This document shows positions 18,813 to 26,912 of a stretch of 64,000 nucleotides of DNA, piece after piece. Source of the stretch: Bryobacterales bacterium (GTDB taxonomy: Bacteria; Acidobacteriota; Terriglobia; Bryobacterales; UBA6623); NCBI GenBank assembly GCA_028819255.1, contig JAPPMB010000015.1, positions 139,226 to 203,225 on the forward strand. Reading direction: 5' to 3'. Each line of letters opens with the position of its first letter. Position 1 is the stretch's first letter. The position numbers were made by a program, and so were the translations under genes. The notes beneath the pieces are model-generated. The model saw nothing but the letters and a program-made list of their open reading frames with translations, searched no databases and had not been told where the DNA came from.

Positions 18813-19605
18813 GCGTCAGTGATTCGCGCCTACCCCTGGACTTCAATGCGCCAAGTGTCAAGCAGGACCCAGGCATTTGATCCACACGTGATCCGACTTC
18901 ATGGAACGCCGCTGGACGGCTCGGGATCTCGCGGTGTCGACGGCACCATCATACGCCGGTTCGCGGAAGCTGGCTTCCGCCCCGCTCAGCAGGACGCGAT
19001 TGCTGTGGGCGCGGACTCGTCAATCCCCTCTACAGCCCGGACCGCACTCTGCGCGTGCGCCGCTGCCACCCTCGCCGAACGTCCGGAGATCCCGATCCTG
19101 TTGCCGGACCGCCTGTGCGGCAACCGCATTGGCGTCGACGGAGGGTCCGGGATTCGAATGTCGAATCCGCACCGCTCGCCTGCGGCGGAACTCGATTCCC
19201 CCGCGCGTCCTCGGGCGGATCGCGGGAGCCTGCTCGCACCTGGGTTTGGCGCTGGCTCGGCTGCCGCAAGCTCCCGGATCTCGAGCACGACCTCTGCTTC
19301 AGGTCAGCGAAGAAATGGAGCGCGCCGGCGGACGGCGGGCTGACGTGCAGGTGCCGGGACCTCGAAGGCGAGCGAAAGCCGCTCGGTCCGGCAACCCACC
19401 ATTGCGAGCTGCGGGGCCTTCTGGCCTCGGACCGGCACTCCGGCCGGGGACCGCGGCGGCACGGTCGGCTCGTCGCTCATTCCGGGGGTTCGGAGCCCCG
19501 CCCCGCAGCAAGGGAGACCTTCGCCTCCCGAAGGCGGTCTCCCATCGCCTGATTCTCCGGCGCCGGACTCGCTGCATCTTCAGGGCAACGCCGGCCGAAG
19601 CCACT
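18813..19605. other. About 0.8 kb without a recognised gene
   Basis: Lies between the start of dnaB and the end of cdsA, both on the minus strand. Several long frames are open on both strands because the sequence is GC-rich. All are rich in Arg, Ala, Pro and Ser with no family features. A stretch near 19150-19180 (GATTCGAATGTCGAATC) is an imperfect inverted repeat but not a tRNA T-arm. rplI, often found beside dnaB, is not here. Confidence 0.45.
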
Positions 19606-20385
19606 TCAGACGAATAGGTGGACATAGCCGTACACTACCGGAATCCCAAACAACGCCGCGTCGATGCGGTCGAGGACACCTCCATGGCCGGGCAGGAGCG
19701 TTCCGCTGTCCTTGACACCCGCCGCCCTCTTGAGCGCCGACTCGAAGAGATCGCCAACCTGGCCAAACACGTTGACGACGAGCGAGAGGATCGCGGCCTC
19801 CACGAGTCCGATTTGCGATCCAAGAAAGGCGCCGGCGTAGAGTGAGCCGACAGTCGTGCCGACAACGACCGAGGCAATGCTGCCCTCCCAGGTCTTTCTC
19901 GGACTGGTACGGGGAGCGAGTTTGCGGCTTCCGAACTTCCTGCCGACGGCCAGGGCGGAAATGTCTCCTACCGCAACGACCAGGAGCACGAAGAACAGCC
20001 ACAGGGGCGAGAGGTCGTGCAGCAGGATTCCCCACAGCATCGGTCCCGCAACGTACAGGAGGCCCGTCACAGTGACCCCAACCGCGGGCAAGAGGCTTGC
20101 AAACGGAACGGGTGCGAAGACCGCCGCACCGCATAGAACGACCGCGAAGAGGGTCGCAAAATACCCGCGGTCCAAGTTGGGCAGCAGAATCCACAACAGG
20201 GCCGCAGCATGGCCCGCAAGCACGAACGGCTGGATGCCACCCTTGGCCGCAATCCTGAAGAACTCGTGCAGCGCCAGCGCCGAAATCGCGGCGACGACGA
20301 GGATGAACGTCCACCCGGGTGTAAGAAACACCAAGGCGCCGATGCCGATGGCCAGCAACAGGCCCGTCAGGACCCTCTTCAACAA
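19606..20385 (-). CDS. cdsA: Phosphatidate cytidylyltransferase
   Basis: A 259-residue integral membrane enzyme that makes CDP-diacylglycerol from phosphatidic acid and CTP, the precursor of the main phospholipids. It has about seven to eight hydrophobic helices. The family signature is intact near the C-terminus: SALKRAAGVKDSGTLLPGHG followed by GVLDRIDA. DISALAVGRKFGSRKLAPRT and SPRKTWEGS, also conserved, precede it. The gene starts 7 nt after the stop of uppS, the usual uppS-cdsA order. Confidence 0.96.
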   Translation of the reverse strand: MLKRVLTGLLLAIGIGALVFLTPGWTFILVVAAISALALHEFFRIAAKGGIQPFVLAGHAAALLWILLPNLDRGYFATLFAVVLCGAAVFAPVPFASLLPAVGVTVTGLLYVAGPMLWGILLHDLSPLWLFFVLLVVAVGDISALAVGRKFGSRKLAPRTSPRKTWEGSIASVVVGTTVGSLYAGAFLGSQIGLVEAAILSLVVNVFGQVGDLFESALKRAAGVKDSGTLLPGHGGVLDRIDAALFGIPVVYGYVHLFV

Positions 20386-20392
20386 CCCGGCC

Positions 20393-21199
20393 TCACTTGC
20401 TCGCCGCTACCAGCTGACGCGACGGCGCCTCGTCGGGCAGTCCGCCGAATCGGCGGCTCCGCTTCTGATAGGCCAGGATCGACTCCAGCAGATCCGTCGT
20501 GCGGAAGTCAGGCCAGTAGCGGTCCGTCACCCAAATCTCCGAATACGCGATCTGCCAAAGCAGGAAGTTGCTGACACGATACTCGCCCGACGTGCGGATC
20601 AGCAGATCAGGGTCGCCCGCGTCCGCAGTGTAGAGCTGGTCGCTGATGGCCGCTTCGTCAACCTGCATGGGCGCCTCGCGTCTGTGCGACTGCCGAAGCA
20701 GGCCGTTCACGACGTCGACGATCTCGGAGCGGCCGCTGTAGTTGAGGGCTACGTTCAGACGCATGCCCGTGTTGGCGGAAGTCTCGACGATCGCGTTGTC
20801 GATGTCATCGCAGACTGCCTGCGGGAGGGCGTCAACGCGGCCAATCGTCTGGAACCGGACACCGTTGGCCTTCAGCTCAGGCAGCTCCTGGCGCAAGTAC
20901 CGGCGCAGCAGCACCCAGAGCGTCTGGATCTCGGCCCTTGGCCGCTTCCAGTTCTCCACCGAGAAGGCATAGAGCGTCAGCGCCTCGATACCCAACCGAC
21001 AGCAGGCCTCAATGACCTCCCGGACCGGCCTCACGCCTGCCCGGTGGCCGGCTGCGCGCGGCAACAATCGCTTTCTTGCCCATCGCCCATTGCCATCCAT
21101 GATCACGGCAATGTGCCGCGGCAGCCTGCCCGGCACCAGCATCTGGGCCATGCGTCGTTCTTCGGTGCCTGGCGCTGCCCAATCGAGAAAGTCCTGCAT
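20393..21199 (-). CDS. uppS: Isoprenyl transferase (undecaprenyl diphosphate synthase)
   Basis: A 268-residue cis-prenyltransferase making the C55 lipid carrier for peptidoglycan and surface polysaccharides. Signature segments: RHIAVIMDGNGRWARKR (catalytic Asp at ~35), GHRAGVRPVREVIEACCRLG, LTLYAFSVENWKRP, LNVALNYSGRSEIV, DPDLLIRTSGEYRVSNFLLW and YSEIWVTDRYWPDF. Start chosen at ATG 21199 (MQDFLDWAAPGTEER...), which fits the N-terminal extension I recall for acidobacterial homologues. A TTG at 21235 and an ATG at 21151 are alternatives. It is the first gene of uppS-cdsA. Confidence 0.95.
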   Translation of the reverse strand: MQDFLDWAAPGTEERRMAQMLVPGRLPRHIAVIMDGNGRWARKRLLPRAAGHRAGVRPVREVIEACCRLGIEALTLYAFSVENWKRPRAEIQTLWVLLRRYLRQELPELKANGVRFQTIGRVDALPQAVCDDIDNAIVETSANTGMRLNVALNYSGRSEIVDVVNGLLRQSHRREAPMQVDEAAISDQLYTADAGDPDLLIRTSGEYRVSNFLLWQIAYSEIWVTDRYWPDFRTTDLLESILAYQKRSRRFGGLPDEAPSRQLVAASK

Positions 21200-21543
21200 C
21201 TCGCCGAGACGAACGACCCTTGGTTCATCGTACAACGCGCGTCAGGTTCCGTCGAACTGCGGCCCCGCCCACGAAAGAGCTTATAAAGCCGGCCGAGAAG
21301 AAGGGGCGCTGGCGTGCCCCTGAGGCACGCGCGAGATGCGCCCGGTGCTGCTGCAGCGAAACGTGCCGGCGTCGCGGCACCAGGGGTTGGGCCTCGCGCA
21401 GCGTCAGGCCAAGGCGGTTCTTGGCCTCGTCCGGCGCGAGACGGATTCTTCGAATTGCTGTTTGCAAGGTCCTTCGCGTGAACCGTTGTATGCCTTGTCA
21501 AGTGGGGGATAGTGACAGGCCTGCGAGTGCTGACGAGGTTCCG

Positions 21544-22487
21544 ATGGTCTTGGTGAAATCCGTTTCCGGGGTGGAAGCGGCGGGTTTCAACGCGCTCCCG
21601 TACGCAGGTCCCGTCTCCTATGAGCGTTTCCAGTCTGTGATCCGCGGGACACCGGACAAGAAGCGAAAGAATGTGCTGGTTCTGCTCGTCACCCTAGCGG
21701 AGACGCAGACTCGGCTTACAGGATCGTCCGGTTCTTGCGCCGGTCTTACGACAAAGTAACGGTCTTCGTCTCAAGCCTCCGCAAGAGTGCTGGGACGCTG
21801 ATCTGTCTCGGCGCTCACGAAGTGGTGATTTCAGGGGCCGGCGAATTAGGTCCGCTCGACGTTCAGGTCCGTGAGGAAAACGAATTGTCCACCGTCCGGT
21901 CCGGCTTGGGCGTACCAAAAGGATTGGACTTCCTGGAGTCGAGGATGCTTGCCGCTCTCCAGGCGGTGCTTGCCTATTTTGCCGACGGCGGAGGCCTGGA
22001 GGCCCAGAGAGCATCGCAAATCGCGGTCAACACAACGGTTGGGCTGTTCGCCCCAATCTACTCCAAGATCGATCCGGCGGGCTTGGGTGAGACCTCTAGG
22101 GCGCTGGCTGTTGCACAGGACTACGCCAAACGGCTTGTCGAGAACCTGCGCCCGCGAGCACTTGAGCGGCTTGTCTCGGACTTCTGGTCGCACTTGTTCG
22201 TCATTGACATCGGCGAGACCAAACAATTCCTCTTGAAGGTGCGGGAGCCCACCGATCATCAAGCGGCGCTCGCGAGGCATCGTCACCTGACACCAGCCGC
22301 ACGACGGTTTCGAGTGGATCAATCGAGTGTCTGCCACATTGCAAGGGAAGTCAGCGAAGGATCAATCCATGAAGAAGGTAGTGGTGGACCAGCTACTGAT
22401 CCGCCAGGTCCAGAGGGACCGGTCGGACCGACTCAAGGCGCTAGTCCGAAGGATGAGCCGGAGGGTTCCGATGCCTCCGAAGGTTAG
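21544..22487 (+). pseudogene. SDH-family serine protease-like (ClpP-fold) gene with a one-base frameshift
   Basis: Two frames together give one member of the SDH (serine dehydrogenase proteinase) family, a ClpP/SppA-like fold. The first frame, from ATG 21544 (GAGG 6 nt upstream), reads SYERFQSVIRGTPDKKRKNV then LVLLVTL; near 21700 the phase changes. The second frame continues GDADSAYRIVRFLRRSYDKV, then VTVFVSSLRKSAGTLICLGA (the SAGT serine is the expected nucleophile), GAGELGPLDVQV, SKIDPAGLGETSRALAVAQD and YAKRLVENLRP. Adding one G (CTAGC to CTAGGC) would restore VTLGGDADSAYR, the exact family reading. So this is a recent one-base deletion, programmed frameshifting or a sequencing error. The gene has no co-oriented partner upstream. 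Confidence 0.7.
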
Positions 22488-22683
22488 GGTGCCTCCCTCG
22501 CAGAATTCGCAGGCCGTGTCACCAAGGGGCAGGTTCGGACCGGCGGGAATCCATTCGGGTCTTGTCCGCAAGTCCGGAGAGACCAGGGGCATAGCGCCGT
22601 TCCGCAAGCAGAACGACACTGCCAGTCCAGATCGGACAGCTCGCCTGAAGGCCCGTTGCGCGAACCTGGATCGGGACGTGGGA
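22488..22683. other. Short intergenic region
   Basis: About 200 bases between the SDH-like gene and the VWFA gene. It holds a frame that could encode an Arg/Lys-rich peptide (starting near 22370), but this is not convincing as a gene. Confidence 0.4.
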
Positions 22684-22689
22684 TAGAAT
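22684..22689 (+). promoter_or_regulatory. -10 box, leaderless start of the VWFA gene
   Basis: TAGAAT lies six bases before GTG 22696 (nine before ATG 22699), which puts the expected transcript start on the GTG itself. No Shine-Dalgarno is present. Confidence 0.55.
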
Positions 22690-22695
22690 GATTGC

Positions 22696-23742
22696 GTGAT
22701 GCGAGCGGGATGGGGCCTCGGCATTCTTGCGCTGCTCGGAGCCGCGGTTGTTGCTCCAGCTCAGGACGCTCGGACGCAATCGGAAACCACGATCCGCGTC
22801 GAGGTGAACGTCGTCAACCTTCCGGTCACCGTCACCGATCCGGAGGGCCGGTTCATCGTCGACCTGAACAAGTCGGACTTCACCGTCTGGGAGGACGGCG
22901 AGCAGGTTGAGATCAGGTACTTCACCCGAAGCGTCGAGGAGGACAAGAAGCCGCCCCTGTTCGCGGGCTTCATCATCGACCTCAGCAACACGGCGAGACT
23001 CTACTACAAGACCTACCAGACCTCGATCGGAGACCTCGCATGGATGCTGGTCCCGGAAGGGGGCAAGAACAGGGGGTTCCTGTTCGGCTACCACACGGAG
23101 GTCGACGAACTCGTCGACTTCACCGACGACCCAGTCCTCCTCACCGAGAGGATGGAGAGCCTCAAGCACGGCGGCGGCAGCGCAATGTTCGATGCGGTCT
23201 ACCGCGCCTGCACGGACAAGCTGGTGTCCATTCCCTACCAGGGCGCGAGCGAGCCGAGGAAGGTGCTGGTCGTGATCGGCGACGGCCACGACAACGCCAG
23301 CAAGCGATCCATCGACGAAGTCATCCACGCAGCCCAGCTGCACCAGGTCACGATCTACGCGGTCAGCACCGTGGGCTGGGGCTACCACCAGGAGGAAGAG
23401 TCGAACCTCTTCAAGCTCGCCCGGGAGACCGGCGGACGCGTCGTGCGCCCCATGCAGAAGGTCCACAAGGATGTCGCCGGATATCTCTCCAAGCCGCAGG
23501 ACGCCGGAAACTACCAGTACGAGGTCGGGACGGGAGGCTATGCGGCAGCCCAGCTGCAGGCGCTTTATGAGGCCATTCTCGACGTCGCCGGCAACGTGCA
23601 GAGCCAGTACATTCTGGGCTACGTTCCGAGCCGCCCGTTCTCCGACCAGGCCTTTCGGCTGATCGACGTCGAGCTCGGCCTGGCCGGCGCCGATGTCCAG
23701 GTCTACCACCGGCGTGGATACTTCCCCCCGATGGTGCAATAG
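22696..23742 (+). CDS. VWFA-related (acidobacterial-type) exported protein
   Basis: A 348-residue protein with a signal peptide (GWGLGILALLGAAVVAPAQ). It belongs to the VWFA-related family described from Acidobacteria. An N-terminal strand-rich part, IRVEVNVVNLPVTVTDPEGR then KSDFTVWEDGEQVEI, is followed by a von Willebrand A domain: FAGFIIDLSNTARL (metal site, DxSxT-like), GGGSAMFDAVYRACTDKL, VLVVIGDGHDNASKRSIDEV and a C-terminal YILGYVPSRPFSDQAFR. A role in binding protein or matrix at the cell surface is plausible, but the function of the family is unknown. Start at GTG 22696 or the adjacent ATG 22699. It is a strong pointer to Acidobacteriota. Confidence 0.88.
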   Translation: MMRAGWGLGILALLGAAVVAPAQDARTQSETTIRVEVNVVNLPVTVTDPEGRFIVDLNKSDFTVWEDGEQVEIRYFTRSVEEDKKPPLFAGFIIDLSNTARLYYKTYQTSIGDLAWMLVPEGGKNRGFLFGYHTEVDELVDFTDDPVLLTERMESLKHGGGSAMFDAVYRACTDKLVSIPYQGASEPRKVLVVIGDGHDNASKRSIDEVIHAAQLHQVTIYAVSTVGWGYHQEEESNLFKLARETGGRVVRPMQKVHKDVAGYLSKPQDAGNYQYEVGTGGYAAAQLQALYEAILDVAGNVQSQYILGYVPSRPFSDQAFRLIDVELGLAGADVQVYHRRGYFPPMVQ

Positions 23743-23858
23743 CCAGCCCGGGAGACCTCGCCAAAGCCGTTGCTTTCGGCCTCCGCGGACGCCTCCGCCA
23801 CGGAGCCCCGCGTCGCCACAGGGCGCCGGATCGGGAATTCTCCCGACGACCGGCTCGC

Positions 23859-23864
23859 TATAAT
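23859..23864 (+). promoter_or_regulatory. -10 box, leaderless start of the TrmB-family gene
   Basis: A perfect TATAAT lies eight bases before GTG 23873. There is no room for a leader with a Shine-Dalgarno, and none is seen. Confidence 0.65.
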
Positions 23865-23872
23865 CCGACTAG

Positions 23873-24703
23873 GTGGAACTGGCACTTCACAAGAGGCGGC
23901 TCCACGATTTGGGCCTCAATGCCTACGAGTCGAGTGCCTACATCGTGCTCATCGGGCACGTGCAGTTCAAGGCTCTGGAGGTTGCGGGCCGGGCGAACAT
24001 TCCCAGAGCCAAGATATACGACGTGCTGAACAGCCTGGTCGACAAGGGCTTCGTGCGAGTCGTGCATGGCAAGACGAAGCAGTTCTCGGCCGTCGAGCCC
24101 CGGCTGGCGCTGGAGGGGTACCTCAATCGACGCAGAGAGAGCTTCCTCCGGGAATGGGAAGACCGCCAGCAGTTGGCGGACCAGGTCAGCAACGATCTTG
24201 CGACGGTGTTTCAGGACGGCTCCCATGGCCACAGTCCGCTCGACTACCTCCGCATCATTGGGGACACGCGCCAAATCGTCGAGGAATACCGGCGCATGCT
24301 GCTCGAGACGCGCAACGAGTATCTGGAATTCGCTCGGCCCCCCTACGCGGTGGATCCCGGTCACGAGCCGATCGTCAAGAGCCTCGTGGACAAGGGCTTG
24401 GCCTGTCGGCTCATGTTCGACCCGCACGGCTTTAGGGATCCCGTGGGGAAGGCGAAGCTGAAACTCCTGGAGCATGCCGGGGCCGAGATTCGCGTGGGGC
24501 GGAACATTCCGATCAAGCTGGCGCTCTTCGACGGCCACAGCGGAATGATCTCCCTGGACGATCCGGTGGTCAGCCACCAGAGGATCACCGCGCTCGTCTT
24601 CGAGCACAGGAGCCTGGGCAGCGCGATGCGGACGCTCTTTGACGATCTCTGGAACCGCAGTTCCACGCTGGACGACTTTCCCTTTGACGAGGCGGGCTCC
24701 TGA
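23873..24703 (+). CDS. TrmB-family transcriptional regulator
   Basis: A 276-residue regulator. Residues ~5-75 form a TrmB-type winged helix: LHDLGLNAYESSAYIVLIGH then VQFKALEVAGRANIPRAKIY and DVLNSLVDKGFVRVVHGKTK. A coiled linker (LNRRRESFLREWEDRQQLAD) follows. The C-terminal part, with EFARPPYAVD and LFDGHSGMISLDD, resembles the effector-binding domain of sugar-responsive TrmB proteins. It starts at GTG 23873 directly behind a TATAAT. It heads a plus-strand run with galU, pncA, a Nudix gene and hemH, with 23 nt before galU, so control of UDP-glucose supply is a reasonable guess. Confidence 0.8.
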   Translation: MELALHKRRLHDLGLNAYESSAYIVLIGHVQFKALEVAGRANIPRAKIYDVLNSLVDKGFVRVVHGKTKQFSAVEPRLALEGYLNRRRESFLREWEDRQQLADQVSNDLATVFQDGSHGHSPLDYLRIIGDTRQIVEEYRRMLLETRNEYLEFARPPYAVDPGHEPIVKSLVDKGLACRLMFDPHGFRDPVGKAKLKLLEHAGAEIRVGRNIPIKLALFDGHSGMISLDDPVVSHQRITALVFEHRSLGSAMRTLFDDLWNRSSTLDDFPFDEAGS

Positions 24704-24726
24704 AGTCTGCCCAATCCGTCCCACTC

Positions 24727-25635
24727 ATGGAATGCCCGATCGCGAATGCGGTGGTTCCCGTGGCCGGACTCGGCACTCGGCTGCTGCCGGCGACCAAGTC
24801 CCAGCCCAAGGAAATGCTGCCGGTTGCCAGGAAGCCGATCGTGCAGTACGTGGCGGAGGAGCTGGCGCGCTGCGGAGTGCGGAACCTGCTGTTCGTGACG
24901 GGCCGCGGCAAGGCGGCCATCGAGAACCACTTCGATCCCGATCCCGCGCTGACGAGAACACTCCGCGCCGCAGGCAAGACGGATCTCCAGGTCGCGCTGG
25001 ACTTCGAGCGCCTGGGCCTCAACATTCTCTATACGCGCCAGAGCGTCCCGCGCGGGCTCGGCGACGCCATCCTCCACGGCGAGTCATTCACCGGACGCGA
25101 GCCGTTCATCGTGGCCCTCGGCGACTCGGTCATCGGGCTGCGCGGGGATTCACTGGCGTGCCGAAGAATGGCCGAGACTTTCGTCCGGCGGAGGGCGGAC
25201 GTGGTGATTGCTGTCCGGGAAGTGCCGCGGGACCACGTGCGATTCTACGGCATCGTCGTGTCGGACGGCGACGGCGACACGTTCCGAATTCGCACACTGG
25301 TCGAGAAGCCGTCGACGCAGGACGCGCCCAGCCGACTGGCGGTAGCGGGACGCTACGCATTCTCCCCTAGGATTTTCGGGCTGATCCGTGAGGTCAGGCC
25401 GGACCGAAGGGGAGAGATCCAGCTCACCGATGCGATTCGCGCGGTCGCCGAGCAGGGCGGAACCGTGCTCGGCGTGAGGCTGGGAGCCGACGAGAAGCGC
25501 TACGACGTCGGGAACATGCCGAGCTACTTTGAGACGTTTCTGGATTTTGCGGCTGCGGACCCCGATCACGGACCGAGGGTCAGGAGCCACATGCGCCGGA
25601 TCCTCAGGCGCTATTCGAATGAGGAGGGCAGGTGA
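24727..25635 (+). CDS. galU: UTP-glucose-1-phosphate uridylyltransferase
   Basis: A 302-residue GalU that forms UDP-glucose for surface glycans. The nucleotide-binding start VVPVAGLGTRLLPATKSQPK with KEMLPVARKPIVQYVAEE is typical. Also seen are FVTGRGKAAIENHFD, VPRGLGDAILHGE, EPFIVALGDSVI (metal-binding Asp), VEKPSTQDAPSRLAVAGRYA and RRGEIQLTDAIRAV. Length and order are normal. It lies 23 nt behind the TrmB-family gene, so the two are probably co-transcribed. Confidence 0.94.
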   Translation: MECPIANAVVPVAGLGTRLLPATKSQPKEMLPVARKPIVQYVAEELARCGVRNLLFVTGRGKAAIENHFDPDPALTRTLRAAGKTDLQVALDFERLGLNILYTRQSVPRGLGDAILHGESFTGREPFIVALGDSVIGLRGDSLACRRMAETFVRRRADVVIAVREVPRDHVRFYGIVVSDGDGDTFRIRTLVEKPSTQDAPSRLAVAGRYAFSPRIFGLIREVRPDRRGEIQLTDAIRAVAEQGGTVLGVRLGADEKRYDVGNMPSYFETFLDFAAADPDHGPRVRSHMRRILRRYSNEEGR

Positions 25636-25741
25636 CCGCAAGCGTCCAAGGCATCGCCGATCCGGGCTCCTCCGCTAACGGAGTATGCAAGGTCGAGCTT
25701 GCAACGGTCCCGGACGCTTGCCAGACTGGTGCCCTTCCCGC

Positions 25742-26356
25742 ATGCATTGCCTGATTCTGGTCGACCTGCAGAACGACTTCATGCCGGGCGGCGCACTGGC
25801 GGTTCCTGACGGAGACGCCGTGGTCGCGGTCGCCAACCGCCTGTGCCGCCGGTTTGACCTCGTCGTGGCATCACAGGACTGGCACCCTCCGGACCACATG
25901 AGTTTCGCTTCGCAGCATGCCGGGAGGAATCCGGGCGAGGTGGTTGACCTGCACGGTCTGGACCAGGTCCTGTGGCCGGATCACTGCATCCAGGGATCCC
26001 GGGGCGCCGCCTTTCATGATTCGCTGGATCAGCGCCGGCTGAGCTCCGTGTTCCAGAAGGGAACTGACCGCCACCTCGACAGCTACAGCACGTTCTTCGA
26101 CAACGCCCGCAGAAAGTCAACCGGGCTGGGAGAGCATCTGGAGGCCCAGGGCATCAAGTCCGTCTGCCTGCTGGGCCTCGCCACAGACTACTGTGTCAAG
26201 TTCAGCGCGCTGGACGCGGTCTCCCTCGGTTTCCGCACACGCGTCGTCCGCGAAGGCTGCAGGGGCATAGATCTTGCGGAGGGCGACGTCGAACGTGCGT
26301 GGAGCGAGATGAAGTCGGCCGGAATCGAGATCGTGTCCGAGCACAGCCTGGCATGA
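25742..26356 (+). CDS. pncA: Nicotinamidase
   Basis: A 204-residue isochorismatase-fold enzyme converting nicotinamide to nicotinate for NAD salvage. The catalytic triad is visible: Asp in LILVDLQNDFMPGG, Lys in VFQKGTDRHLDSYS and Cys in LLGLATDYCVKFSA. Metal-binding residues are in SQDWHPPDHMSF and LWPDHCIQGS. ATG 25742 starts directly at the first beta-strand; the frame extends upstream without similarity. Its stop overlaps the start of the Nudix gene (ATGA). Confidence 0.94.
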   Translation: MHCLILVDLQNDFMPGGALAVPDGDAVVAVANRLCRRFDLVVASQDWHPPDHMSFASQHAGRNPGEVVDLHGLDQVLWPDHCIQGSRGAAFHDSLDQRRLSSVFQKGTDRHLDSYSTFFDNARRKSTGLGEHLEAQGIKSVCLLGLATDYCVKFSALDAVSLGFRTRVVREGCRGIDLAEGDVERAWSEMKSAGIEIVSEHSLA

Positions 26357-26907
26357 GCGACGAACCGAGAGTCGTCGCGGAGGGGCGTTTTCTCCGGTTC
26401 GTCAAGCGCGGGCACTGGGAGTACGTCGAGCGGGTGAATGTCCGCGATGTCGCAGTGCTCGTCCCGGTCACGGAGAACGCCGAGATCGTACTCGTCGAGC
26501 AGTACAGGATTCCCGTGCAGGCGGCGATGGTCGAGCTCCCAGCTGGTCTGGTCGGAGACGAGGAAGGCGTCCGGAATGAAGATCTGCTAGACGCCGCCAA
26601 CCGCGAGCTGGAGGAGGAAACCGGATTCCGTGCGGGGCGCCTGACAGTGCTGGCGAGGGCGCCGAGTTCGGGCGGGATGACGAGCGAAGTCATTTCGTTC
26701 GTGGCCGCCGAGGCCCTGGCGAGAGTCGGACCCGGCGGCGGCGTCGATGGCGAAGACATCACCGTGCACGTCGTGCCGTTGGCGGAAGTCCGGCGGTTCC
26801 TCAGGGAGCGCGAGCTCGCCGGCTGCCTGATTGACCCCAAGATTTTTGCCGGACTCTACCTTGTGGGGCGGAACCCGGGAGGACGGACCCGCTCTGGGCC
26901 ATACTGA
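26353..26907 (+). CDS. Nudix hydrolase (ADP-ribose pyrophosphatase type)
   Basis: A 184-residue Nudix enzyme that probably splits ADP-ribose or a similar nucleoside diphosphate derivative. Before the box are VLVPVTENAEIVLVEQYRIP and MVELPAGLVGDEEG, the usual ADPRase setting. The catalytic core RELEEETGF is intact, but about five extra residues (VRNED) stand between the first Glu and the helix compared with the textbook Nudix box. C-terminal part: APSSGGMTSEVISFVAAEAL. The gene overlaps pncA by 4 nt, so nicotinamide salvage and ADP-ribose breakdown are translationally coupled. Confidence 0.85.
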   Translation: MSDEPRVVAEGRFLRFVKRGHWEYVERVNVRDVAVLVPVTENAEIVLVEQYRIPVQAAMVELPAGLVGDEEGVRNEDLLDAANRELEEETGFRAGRLTVLARAPSSGGMTSEVISFVAAEALARVGPGGGVDGEDITVHVVPLAEVRRFLRERELAGCLIDPKIFAGLYLVGRNPGGRTRSGPY

Positions 26908-26912
26908 GTCGA

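Noticed and set aside
19120..19200. tRNA-like GATTCGAAT segment.
   Set aside because: No acceptor stem or anticodon arm can be built around it; only a short inverted repeat is present.
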